Assembly (NCBI GenBank): GCA_943192975.1
Contig: CALPCJ010000006.1
Coordinates: 1 to 64,000, forward strand
Length of the DNA stretch: 64,000 bases
Direction: 5' to 3'
From: Senimuribacter intestinalis
Lineage (GTDB): Bacteria; Bacillota; Clostridia; Peptostreptococcales; Anaerovoracaceae
The stretch's first letter is position 1. Every line of letters begins with the position of its first letter. The notes below the pieces were generated by a model. It saw nothing but the letters and a program-made list of their open reading frames with translations. It did not search any database and had not been told where the DNA came from. Made by a program: the position numbers and the translations under genes. Positions 43,423 through 51,371 of this stretch are shown piece after piece.

Positions 43423-44640
43423 TTATTTTTCCTTTCTCTGCCAAACGACCTCTTTCATATAGGCTTTCATCAGTTCATAGCCCGGCGCGATATCCTTAAG
43501 GGAGGTAAATTCATCGGGCGAATGGCTGATTCCATCTTTGCTGGGTACGAAAATCATATTGGTTTTTATTTTCGGTGCGATAATCTGCGAATCATGCCCT
43601 GCGCCGCTGGCAATTTTCGTCCAGGCAGCATTCTGTTTTTCGGCGAGTGTTGCCAGAGTGTCAATTCCTTCTGTATCCATCGGGGCGGGTGGTTCCTGAC
43701 AAGCGTAGACAAGCTCCGGCTTATACGCAGGAAACTTTTCTAAGAGCGATTGCAGCATTTCCTTTGCTTCATCCAGCAAAAGCTGATCGCCTGAACGAAT
43801 ATCAAAGGTTAAGGTTACCTTGTCCGCGATTACATTGCTTTTTCCTGGTTCGACAGTGATATTTCCAATGGTGCAGACCAAATCGCTGCCCTTGGAAAGA
43901 GCCCAATGGTTCAAAATCTCGATGAATGAGGCGGCAGCAGGAACTGGGTCGCAGCGCAGACTCATTGGTGTGGTACCCGCGTGATTTTGCAACCCATGAA
44001 ATATAATATCTCCTACTAAAAGTCCGACGATTGTTGTTACGATGCCGATTTGCTGCTTCGTTTTTTCTAAGATGCCGCCCTGTTCAATATGCAGTTCCAG
44101 AAACTGGCTTACATCTTTGCGGGGCATTGGGAGTTCGCCGTTGTAATAACCGCAAGCGCTCAGCGCATCGCGCAGGGAAATACCATCGGCGTCCTGCTCC
44201 TGCAAATCTGAGTCACTTAGCATACCTGAAATTGCCCGGCTTCCTACGTAGCCGCTTAAAAATCTGCTGCCTTCTTCTTCACAGAGTGCAACAACCTCAA
44301 GTGTCATTTCCGGTGTTCCGTAGGCGCGGTATAGTGCGCCGCCAGCGGCGATAGCAGTGATGATACCCAGAGCCCCATCATAGTGACCGCCGCCAGCAAC
44401 CGTATCTCTGTGGGAACCTGTCAGAAAAACGGTATCGGTTTTTCCCTGAATTCGTCCATATAGATTGCCTACTTGGTCAAAGCGAGTCTGAAAGCCCGCA
44501 TCTTCCATCCACTTCTGTAACAGAGCTACGCCGCTGCAGTCTTCGGGCGTATAAGAGGCTCTCCAGTAAAATCCATCTTTTACAGCGGTCTTCGCAAGAC
44601 TTTTTATAGCATTTTCAATCCATTTTAACTCTTCATTCAT
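43423..44640 (-). CDS. Allantoate amidohydrolase / N-carbamoyl-L-amino-acid hydrolase (M20 family)
   Basis: This 405-residue di-metal amidase has LTGSHRDTVAGGGHYDGALG (His, Asp), ALCEEEGSRF (Glu pair), LELHIEQGGILE and a C-terminal GAGHDSQIIAPK (His-Asp). It belongs to the branch that splits allantoate to ureidoglycolate or removes the carbamoyl group from N-carbamoyl-L-amino acids. The two activities cannot be told apart here by eye. The ATG overlaps the racemase stop as ATGA. It acts after the cyclic amidohydrolase encoded upstream. Confidence 0.85.
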   Translation of the reverse strand: MNEELKWIENAIKSLAKTAVKDGFYWRASYTPEDCSGVALLQKWMEDAGFQTRFDQVGNLYGRIQGKTDTVFLTGSHRDTVAGGGHYDGALGIITAIAAGGALYRAYGTPEMTLEVVALCEEEGSRFLSGYVGSRAISGMLSDSDLQEQDADGISLRDALSACGYYNGELPMPRKDVSQFLELHIEQGGILEKTKQQIGIVTTIVGLLVGDIIFHGLQNHAGTTPMSLRCDPVPAAASFIEILNHWALSKGSDLVCTIGNITVEPGKSNVIADKVTLTFDIRSGDQLLLDEAKEMLQSLLEKFPAYKPELVYACQEPPAPMDTEGIDTLATLAEKQNAAWTKIASGAGHDSQIIAPKIKTNMIFVPSKDGISHSPDEFTSLKDIAPGYELMKAYMKEVVWQRKEK

Positions 44641-45293
44641 TGCTGTTTCCTCCTGTAAGATACCATCATTTCTGCCATTTGAACTGATTCGCAGATGCCG
44701 TCGATGACGGGAATTCCTGCAGCTTCCGATAATCGTTTTCCTTTTCCTGCAAAAGCGGCACAGCCTAGAATTACAGCGTCGGCACCATCTTGCTTTCGGC
44801 ATTGGTCAATGATCTGATAGATTCGCTCATCGGATGCAGTTACGGAATCTTCCACTGTGGAATTGATATAACGGATGGAAGCCAGATTTTCTGTATCACC
44901 TAAATCCCGAACACTTCCAATCCAGGGGGAAATATCCGACTCATCGCCGGAGGCAATAATGGAATATCTGCGGCCAGATAACCTGGCGAAAATGGCGCTG
45001 CTTTCGTAAAGGCCGACTACAGGCTTTCTGATAAGTTCCCTGGCGGCGCGAAGGCCTGGATCGGCAAAACAGCCGATGATAGCAGCGTCGAAGTTTGGTT
45101 CTTCCCTGATAAGCAAATCTGTTACAGACAGACCCGCTTTCAGCTCATCGTGAGAAGTTACAATCGCCTTTGGTACATTAGAGCAGTGAACAACATCAAT
45201 TTGCAGTTTTTCCGTCTGCAAAGGAGTTATGGCAACTCTTAAGGTTTCCGTTACGATAGCAGAGGAATTGGGGTTTACCAGTAAAATCTTCAT
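44637..45293 (-). CDS. Asp/Glu/hydantoin racemase family protein (allantoin or hydantoin racemase)
   Basis: This 218-residue protein has the two catalytic cysteines of the family: IIGCFADPG (about residue 74) and VILGCAAFAG (about residue 171). The N-terminus ILLVNPNSS is typical. The reaction is probably racemisation of allantoin or a 5-substituted hydantoin so that both isomers enter the pathway. AGGTGG precedes the ATG, which directly follows the stop of the upstream gene without any gap. Confidence 0.85.
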   Translation of the reverse strand: MKILLVNPNSSAIVTETLRVAITPLQTEKLQIDVVHCSNVPKAIVTSHDELKAGLSVTDLLIREEPNFDAAIIGCFADPGLRAARELIRKPVVGLYESSAIFARLSGRRYSIIASGDESDISPWIGSVRDLGDTENLASIRYINSTVEDSVTASDERIYQIIDQCRKQDGADAVILGCAAFAGKGKRLSEAAGIPVIDGICESVQMAEMMVSYRRKQQ

Positions 45294-46658
45294 TTAGTCC
45301 ACCTTTCCCTCTGGCGCGATAAAGGTTCCGCTGCCTTTTTCTGCGAGAATGTCAGTCCCGTTATACACCTCTGTGCCGGCAACAATAGTATGGGTAATTT
45401 TCCCATTCACCTGCATGCCGTGATAAGGACTCCACTTTATCATCTGTTTCAAATTTTCATCGTTGACCGTCCACATCAGATTTGGATCCAAAATCGCAAG
45501 ATCCGCATCTGCGCCTACGGCGATTCGACCTTTGCGCGGATATAGATGATAACGCTTCGCGGCATTAGTACTGGTCAGCGCGACAAATTTTTCCAGAGAT
45601 AGCCCTCTTTTGATAACGCCTTCGCTGAAAAAAAGCTGATAGCACAGTTCCAGACTTGTGACACCGGCAGGCGCAAGAAAGGCGTTCTCTTTACCTGCCA
45701 TCTTTTCTTCGATGGTGTAGGTGGCATGGTCGCTGCAAATCCAGTCAATTTTGTCGTCAAAGATACAATTCCAAAGCTCTTCAACCCGCTCTTCTTGGCG
45801 AAGAGGCGGATTGCAGATGCCAAATACACCGAGCGCAGGAAGCATGGAGCGGTTCAGTACCAAATAGTGCGGACAGGTTTCTACTGACAGGTCAGCGCCT
45901 TGTTTTTTCGTTTCGCAAACGATGTCTACGGCCTCTTTTAAGGTACAGTGAGCGATATTGACGCTGCAGCCGGTCGCCTTTGCCAGCAGGCACATTCTGG
46001 AAACAGCTTCAAGCTCAGCAATTTCCGGTCTGCCGTCTGGATAGTCTTCCGGCTTTGTTTTTCCTTCTGCCTGAAGCCGTGCGGTACAGTATTCTACAAT
46101 ATCGTTGTTTTCGCAGTGGATTGCAAGGACGGTAGGGTAGTCTGCCAGAAATTTCATGCGTTCTAAGAGCTGTCCGTCGTCTAGCTTTGGGATTTCCGGG
46201 GAATAGGTCAGGAACGTTTTAAAAGCAACAGCACCGCTTTCAAGCATTTTTTCCATTTCGTCCTCGTTGCTGGCAGAGCAGGCTCCAAAGAGTCCAAAAT
46301 TTACAATTGCTTTTTGCTTTCCGATTTCTTTTTTTTCTTCAAAAGCTTTCAAGTTATCCGGAAGAGGAAAGGTCAGGGGATGCTCTAAAACTGTGGTGAT
46401 TCCTCCTGCCGCAGCAGCGCAGGTTCCCGTATAGAAATCTTCGCTGTTGGTCAGACCGGGATCGTTGAGATGTACATGGGGATCGACAAATCCCGGCAGC
46501 ACGTACTGCCCCTGCGCGTCAATTTCGCGGGAAGCGGTATCAGATTTGAGTGTTTTGCCAATCTGCGCGATTTTTCCGTCTTTGATAGATAAGTCTACTC
46601 GCTGAAGACCATCTTCTGTAATAACTTGTCCATTTTTGATTCGTAAATCATAATTCAT
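45294..46658 (-). CDS. Allantoinase / dihydropyrimidinase-type cyclic amidohydrolase
   Basis: This 454-residue enzyme has DPHVHLNDPG (metal His pair), AFKTF (carboxylated Lys, about residue 146), IHCEN, IAHCT and ICSDHATY (Asp). HLNDPG and VAFKTF are nearer allantoinase than D-hydantoinase. It opens allantoin to allantoate, or a hydantoin to a carbamoyl amino acid. ATG 46658 is preferred because AGGAGG lies about eight bases upstream; the GTG at 46667 lies inside that site. It is the first gene of the operon. Confidence 0.87.
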   Translation of the reverse strand: MNYDLRIKNGQVITEDGLQRVDLSIKDGKIAQIGKTLKSDTASREIDAQGQYVLPGFVDPHVHLNDPGLTNSEDFYTGTCAAAAGGITTVLEHPLTFPLPDNLKAFEEKKEIGKQKAIVNFGLFGACSASNEDEMEKMLESGAVAFKTFLTYSPEIPKLDDGQLLERMKFLADYPTVLAIHCENNDIVEYCTARLQAEGKTKPEDYPDGRPEIAELEAVSRMCLLAKATGCSVNIAHCTLKEAVDIVCETKKQGADLSVETCPHYLVLNRSMLPALGVFGICNPPLRQEERVEELWNCIFDDKIDWICSDHATYTIEEKMAGKENAFLAPAGVTSLELCYQLFFSEGVIKRGLSLEKFVALTSTNAAKRYHLYPRKGRIAVGADADLAILDPNLMWTVNDENLKQMIKWSPYHGMQVNGKITHTIVAGTEVYNGTDILAEKGSGTFIAPEGKVD

Positions 46659-46678
46659 AATTGTCACCTCCTGTCTCC

Positions 46679-46706
46679 ATTATATCTGTCTGAAAATTTA
46701 GTACAA
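46679..46706 (-). promoter_or_regulatory. Promoter of the allantoin/hydantoin operon
   Basis: On the minus strand TTGTAC (46706-46701), 16 bases, then a perfect TATAAT (46684-46679), 21 bases before the start codon. The weak -35 would suit an AraC-type activator. Confidence 0.55.
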
Positions 46707-46729
46707 TGCAACTTTTTAATGTGTATATG

Positions 46730-47596
46730 TCAGATTTTGCGGTTTGGGGAATCTGTTTCCAGCCAGTTGAAGCCCTGATTTTTAAAATATTTGTGATAAT
46801 CTGTATTTGTCATCATATCAGGAGTTTCTCTGTAGAAAATGCTGATAAAATATTGGTAGTAGTTGAAATATCCTTGTTTTCGAATCTGATTCACAGCATA
46901 GTTTTCAAAGGATTCTCCACTCCAGGCTTTGCAGCTTTCAGAAAATGCCTGCAGACTTTCTTCGCTCAATGGTTTTTTCCAGTTATTGAAATGTTCCTGA
47001 AAAGAAGCTTCCAGGTCTTGATTCAAAACGTCGCGATATACATTCTCATGAACCAGCAAACTTCCGGCATACTTATTCATAGGTTTCTTTTCTTGAGCAG
47101 GGTAGCCTATACATAAAATTAGTGCAGGGCATACATAGGAAGGCAGCTGGCAAAGTTTTGATAATTCTTCCATGTGACTGATAGGATTTCCTACGCAGAT
47201 TGATTTCATTCCTTTTGATTCCGCTGCAATACACATATTCTGCATAACCATGCCGATTTCCATAAGAATGAACCATAATTCGGTAAAGGAGTCTGCATTG
47301 CGAAGGGGAAAAGGGTACTTGCTTGCCAGCTGTTTCATTCGGCGAAAATCAATGCAGAAAAGAAGAACAACAGGCGCTTTTTCAATAAATTTTTGATTAT
47401 AGGAAAGCTGTGCCAGCCTGGCTTTTTTTTCGGCATCTGTCACATGAATGATAGAATATGCCTGGAAATTTCCGGAGGAGGGGGCGCTGAGTCCTGCGGC
47501 GATCATTTCGTCCAAATCATTTTGACTGACTTTTCTTTCTGAAAAATTCCGGCAGGATGATCGGTTAAAGATAATCTCTAAGGTTTGATTTTTCAT
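46730..47596 (-). CDS. Nitroreductase-family flavoprotein with C-terminal extension
   Basis: This 288-residue protein has the FMN-binding N-terminus RSSCRNFSERKVSQNDL and LSAPSSGNFQAYSIIHV, and a middle segment (MQNMCIAAESKGMKSICVGNP) typical of the NfsA/FRP-like branch. About 60 extra residues follow the normal end near GYPAQEKKPMNKY, rich in aromatic residues and of unknown role. It probably uses NADPH to reduce quinones, nitro compounds or flavin. ATG 47596 is set by AAAGGAG. It is a single gene, convergent to nothing nearby. Confidence 0.85.
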   Translation of the reverse strand: MKNQTLEIIFNRSSCRNFSERKVSQNDLDEMIAAGLSAPSSGNFQAYSIIHVTDAEKKARLAQLSYNQKFIEKAPVVLLFCIDFRRMKQLASKYPFPLRNADSFTELWFILMEIGMVMQNMCIAAESKGMKSICVGNPISHMEELSKLCQLPSYVCPALILCIGYPAQEKKPMNKYAGSLLVHENVYRDVLNQDLEASFQEHFNNWKKPLSEESLQAFSESCKAWSGESFENYAVNQIRKQGYFNYYQYFISIFYRETPDMMTNTDYHKYFKNQGFNWLETDSPNRKI

Positions 47597-47719
47597 AAAT
47601 TTGCTCCTTTCGTTACCTTTTAGTATACACTTTGTAGCTTTTTTAGAAATGGTGTATTTTAACCTTTTTCTGTCGGATTTTGCTGGAGGAGGGAGAGCTT
47701 TCCGAAACAATAATTGTCT

Positions 47720-47766
47720 TTGCAGAACTATACCCTTTGTTACATCAAAAAAAGGAAAAAATAAAC
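47720..47766. repeat. Dispersed 46-bp motif, copy 1
   Basis: The stretch reading TTGCAGAACTATACCCTTTG and then CAAAAAAAGGAAAA recurs at 55489-55534 with most bases the same. It lies upstream of the nitroreductase. The rest of 47597-48176 has a long hairpin at 47821 and no convincing gene. Confidence 0.4.
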
Positions 47767-47820
47767 TGTCTGCGAAGTGAAAAAGCTTTTAGCGAGGTAT
47801 TACACTAGATTTTTGGAATA

Positions 47821-47866
47821 TAAAGAAGGATTTTATTGGGAATAGAGCCAATAAAATCTTTCTTTT
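47821..47866. terminator. Isolated 18-bp hairpin
   Basis: GATTTTATTGG (47828-47838) pairs exactly with CCAATAAAATC (47847-47857), and flanking AAAGAAG/CTTTCTTT extends the stem with one mismatch. It could end transcription from either side but serves no intact gene. Confidence 0.5.
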
Positions 47867-48176
47867 CAACGGACTTTTTCAAGAGTTCATCATATGCAGT
47901 GGGCGTTTTCCTTTTTTTAAAGGATATATTGAAAAAATCTGCAAAGCAAGAAAATGTTTCATTTAGGTACTACATTTTTCTTTGTGCTGAAGTGGATCGT
48001 GCATGGCATTAGCTTGTGACACCTTGTCTATCTGACTATTCCCTCTGCCCGCTATGCAAAAATCAAAGAATGTGATAAAATGTAAAAAGTTATCCGGCGC
48101 ATTTACCCGTGCTTTGCAGGCGGCAAGTGCGGGCGCCGGGATTTGAGTAATTGCAGGAAATTGGAGGAAACAGACT

Positions 48177-48875
48177 TTGAATCGGGAGACGGTAAAATAT
48201 AGCTTTATTTCGTCGCTGCCGGTCATGGCGGGATATATCGTTCTTGGAATCGGCTTTGGGGTGCTCCTTGCGGACAAGGGATACAGCTCGTTGTGGGCAA
48301 TTTTGATGAGCGTCCTCATTTATGCAGGCTCCTTGCAGTATGTGGGCGTGGGGCTTCTTAGCGGCGGTGCGTCACTGATCTCAGCAGGGCTGATGACTTT
48401 GATGGTAAATGCCAGACATCTCTTTTATGGGGTGTCCATGTTGAAACGTTATGAAAAGCTGGGAGGAATCAAGAAGCTATATGCGATTTTTGCGCTGACA
48501 GACGAGACTTATTCGCTGGTGTGCAGCACCAAGGTGCCGGAGCATGTTGACGAAAAATGGTACTATTTCCTGGTGTCCATGATGAACCAGAGCTACTGGG
48601 TATTTGGCAGTTTTTTGGGTGCTTTTCTTGGAAATGCCTTGTCTTTTGACAGCACGGGAATTGATTTTTCCATGACGGCGCTGTTTGTGGTCATCTTTGT
48701 AGAACAGTGGGAGGGAAAGCGAGAACACATTCCGGCTCTATCGGGTCTTGGAATTTCCGTCGTGTGTCTTCTTGTGTTTGGAGCGGATTACTTCCTCATT
48801 CCTGCCATGATTTTGATTACGACAGCGCTTCTTCTTGCAAAGAAGCCACTGGAGAGGAGGGCACAGCATGATTAG
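48177..48875 (+). CDS. azlC: AzlC-family branched-chain amino acid exporter, large subunit
   Basis: This 232-residue membrane protein has about six to eight segments, starting with SFISSLPVMAGYIVLGIGFGVLLA and including MVNARHLFYGVSM, the AzlC signature. With AzlD it exports branched-chain amino acids, which pile up during peptide breakdown. The start is TTG 48177, preceded by TTGGAGGAAA; no ATG fits. Its end overlaps azlD by eight bases. Confidence 0.92.
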   Translation: MNRETVKYSFISSLPVMAGYIVLGIGFGVLLADKGYSSLWAILMSVLIYAGSLQYVGVGLLSGGASLISAGLMTLMVNARHLFYGVSMLKRYEKLGGIKKLYAIFALTDETYSLVCSTKVPEHVDEKWYYFLVSMMNQSYWVFGSFLGAFLGNALSFDSTGIDFSMTALFVVIFVEQWEGKREHIPALSGLGISVVCLLVFGADYFLIPAMILITTALLLAKKPLERRAQHD

Positions 48876-49188
48876 TACATCTCATGCCCTGGGGCTTATT
48901 GCAGTGATGACCCTTGGTACCATGCTCCTTCGCTTTCTGCCTTTTGTGCTGTTTTCAAAAGGAACGCCGAAAATAATTCTCTATTTGGGAGACGTGCTGC
49001 CTTATGCAGTCATGGGAATGTTGGTGGTCTACTGTCTAAAGGGAATAGATTTTCTTGACGGCACCCACGGAATCCCAGAGGTGATTTCTGTGGCGCTAGT
49101 AGCCATCCTGCATAAATGGAAACACAGTACCATTCTGTCGATTCTGGCAGGTACGATTTGCTATATGGTGTTGATTCGGGTCATGTAA
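48868..49188 (+). CDS. azlD: AzlD-family branched-chain amino acid exporter, small subunit
   Basis: This 106-residue protein has three to four membrane segments (TMLLRFLPFVLF, VLPYAVMGMLVVYCL, ISVALVAILHKWKHS), as usual for AzlD. ATG 48868 follows GAGGAGG inside the end of azlC, so the two are coupled. A strong terminator follows within 20 bases. Confidence 0.92.
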   Translation: MISTSHALGLIAVMTLGTMLLRFLPFVLFSKGTPKIILYLGDVLPYAVMGMLVVYCLKGIDFLDGTHGIPEVISVALVAILHKWKHSTILSILAGTICYMVLIRVM

Positions 49189-49206
49189 ATTATATTACAA
49201 CAGATA

Positions 49207-49248
49207 AAAAGGGAGATGCTTCATTCTGTTTTGAAGCATCTCCCTTTT
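49207..49248. terminator. Bidirectional terminator between azlD and the sigma-54 activator gene
   Basis: AAAAGGGAGATGCTTCA pairs with TGAAGCATCTCCCTTTT around an eight-base loop. Confidence 0.9.
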
Positions 49249-49253
49249 GCGTG

Positions 49254-51056
49254 CTATTCAAGATTGTATTTTTTTAACATACGGTAAAAAGTATTGCGGG
49301 ACATATCTAAAAGGGCTGCAGCCTTGGACTTGTTTCCTCCTGCTATGCTGATGGCTTCCTTTAGAAGATTTGCGCCTGCAGCTTCGACCTCCTGTTGCCT
49401 TTGCGCCAGTCTTGCTTCGGCGGACAGAGTGCTGTCCGGAAGGCTTTGCTCGTAGGAAAGTCGTGCATCTGAGCCGCTTGCAAAGATGGAGGCAGTCAGT
49501 ACGTCTTTGGTAATGAAGCTGGATTTGGAAAGAAGGGCTGCACGCGAAAGCACATTTCTAAGTTCGCGCACATTGCCGGGCCAGTCATAACTCAGCAGAA
49601 TCTGTTTTGCGTCTTCGGTCAAGGTTTTTTCCTGCAAGCTGCCTGGGGCTCTTCCCTGACGAAGAAGTTCCTCGGAAATCTGCAGAATATCCTCTCGTCG
49701 ACTGCGGAGGGGAGGAATGATGATGTTGAGAATCTGCAGTCGATAGTACAAATCCTGACGGAAAAGTCCTTCCTCGACCATTTTTTCCAGATTGCGGTTG
49801 GTAGCTGCGATAAGGCGCACATTTACAGGAAATGGTTTTGTGCTGCCGATTCTGGTAATGGTCCATGTTTCCAGCACGCGAAGCAGCTTAGACTGGAAGT
49901 GAAAAGGAAGTTCGCCGACTTCATCTAAAAACAGCGTGCCGCCGTCTGCTAACTCAAATTTACCGATTTGTCCGTTTTTAGAAGCGCCGGTAAATGCGCC
50001 GCCTACATAGCCGAAGAGTTCGCTCTCGATGAGGTTTTCTGGAAAGCTGGCGCAGTTTAGGGCAACAAATGGTCCTTTTCTACGGTCACTGTAATTATGA
50101 ACAGCTTGGGCAAAGAGCTCCTTGCCGACGCCGCTTTCGCCGGTAATCAAAAGGCTAAGAGGACTGTTGGCGTAGTCCTTTGCGGTGCGGATGCTTTCAC
50201 GCATGGGGGTGCTTGTTCCGATGATATTTTCAAAGGTGTATTCGGCGGAAAGACCTACCAGTTTTTTTGCGCTGTCGAGGGACTGTTGTCTGGAATGGGT
50301 GATTTCCACCATACCCGTAACAGTTCCGTTTTCATCGAGAACCGGGTACATGTCGTTGCCTGCGATTTGTGTATCGCCTTTTGACGATAAGATGCGAACC
50401 TCCCAGTCGATGACCTCCTCGCCCTTGCGCAAAACGTCGTGCATTTTTAACCTGTTGGTGTTGGTATCGATGGAATGAACCTTGGTGCCAGCGCTTTTGA
50501 TAACATCCTCGATGGAGCGTCCGATGACCTGTTCTCTGTTGGCGATGTGAAGATAATTGCAAAAATACTGATTGGCGTAGAGTAGGGTAGCGTCTTTATC
50601 GTAAATGGAAATTGATTTTTTCACAGCGTCCAGGCTGTCCCAAAGCTGGCGATTTTCCTTTACATAGTCATCAAAGATTTGCATATAGGTGCAAATCTTT
50701 GAAAGGAAAGCTTTAACTCCTGTCTCTTCCTCTGGTGCGGTTAAGGTGATGAGAACGTAACCTGAAACTGTGTCGTAGTAAATCGTATCAGGACATGCAG
50801 CAGGCAGGAAATCCAGAGGCAGCCTGAGTCCTGGATGAATGCCCGAATTTTTGGAATCAGCCGAATTTTCCTGTAGGACGTTTAGAATCAGACCGTCCGC
50901 AGTGCAAAAAAGAGCAAAGCTGCAGGGCAGTTTGATCTGCTCGTGCAGGGTTTGAAACAGCTGCTGTACATAGGCGTGCTTGCCGAGGATTTTCTGGGGT
51001 TTTTGTTTGGATACCAAGTTTTCAATGACCTGAATGGTATGGATTGAATCAGCCAT
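49254..51056 (-). CDS. Sigma-54-dependent activator with PAS domain
   Basis: This 600-residue enhancer-binding protein has an N-terminal sensor region (residues 1-135, no clear family), a PAS domain (about 140-260, ISIYDKDATLLYANQYFC), a AAA+ domain (about 280-510) with GESGVGKE, GAFTGA and GGTLFLDEVGE, and a Fis-type HTH at the end (GGNKSKAAALLDMSRNTFYRMLKKY). It is divergent from the GlmL/B12-mutase operon, so that operon is the likely target. Only an imperfect -24/-12 element is seen there. It could instead drive the consensus promoters at 62261 and 62538. Confidence 0.9.
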   Translation of the reverse strand: MADSIHTIQVIENLVSKQKPQKILGKHAYVQQLFQTLHEQIKLPCSFALFCTADGLILNVLQENSADSKNSGIHPGLRLPLDFLPAACPDTIYYDTVSGYVLITLTAPEEETGVKAFLSKICTYMQIFDDYVKENRQLWDSLDAVKKSISIYDKDATLLYANQYFCNYLHIANREQVIGRSIEDVIKSAGTKVHSIDTNTNRLKMHDVLRKGEEVIDWEVRILSSKGDTQIAGNDMYPVLDENGTVTGMVEITHSRQQSLDSAKKLVGLSAEYTFENIIGTSTPMRESIRTAKDYANSPLSLLITGESGVGKELFAQAVHNYSDRRKGPFVALNCASFPENLIESELFGYVGGAFTGASKNGQIGKFELADGGTLFLDEVGELPFHFQSKLLRVLETWTITRIGSTKPFPVNVRLIAATNRNLEKMVEEGLFRQDLYYRLQILNIIIPPLRSRREDILQISEELLRQGRAPGSLQEKTLTEDAKQILLSYDWPGNVRELRNVLSRAALLSKSSFITKDVLTASIFASGSDARLSYEQSLPDSTLSAEARLAQRQQEVEAAGANLLKEAISIAGGNKSKAAALLDMSRNTFYRMLKKYNLE

Positions 51057-51214
51057 AGGAACTCCTTTTCTGTGAATACACCTGCAATATAGCCTTATTG
51101 TAACATAAATTGCGCAGTGTCAAAAGAAGGAGCGGCAAAATCGACAGGAAAGTGTGTCACGTTTGGTACGAAAAATTGTCGTAGTGGCAGGGTGTATCAA
51201 AAAGAACACAAACA

Positions 51215-51230
51215 TGGTAGAATGTTTGAT
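51215..51230 (+). promoter_or_regulatory. Imperfect -24/-12 element before the GlmL-like gene
   Basis: TGGTAGAATGTTTGAT keeps GG-N10-G spacing, but has A in place of C at the -12 GC. It is weak evidence. The rest of 51057-51371 shows no gene and no other good promoter. Confidence 0.25.
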
Positions 51231-51371
51231 ATAGAATGCAGTTGAAATCAGAAAGAATGGCTGAAAATGGGGATTTTAAGCCGGTATTAGAAATTGGCAT
51301 GAACATTGCTTTAATTGCTTTATATGCCATAATGACGAAAAATCTATGGATGATAACTAAAGGAGAGAAAC

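Noticed and set aside
47963..48319. A 118-codon minus-strand frame before azlC
   Set aside because: No ribosome binding site, overlaps the azlC start, and the product shows no family features.
51156..51180. TTTGGTACGAAAAATTGTC as a sigma-54 promoter
   Set aside because: The GG to G(T) spacing is one base too long and the -12 lacks GC.
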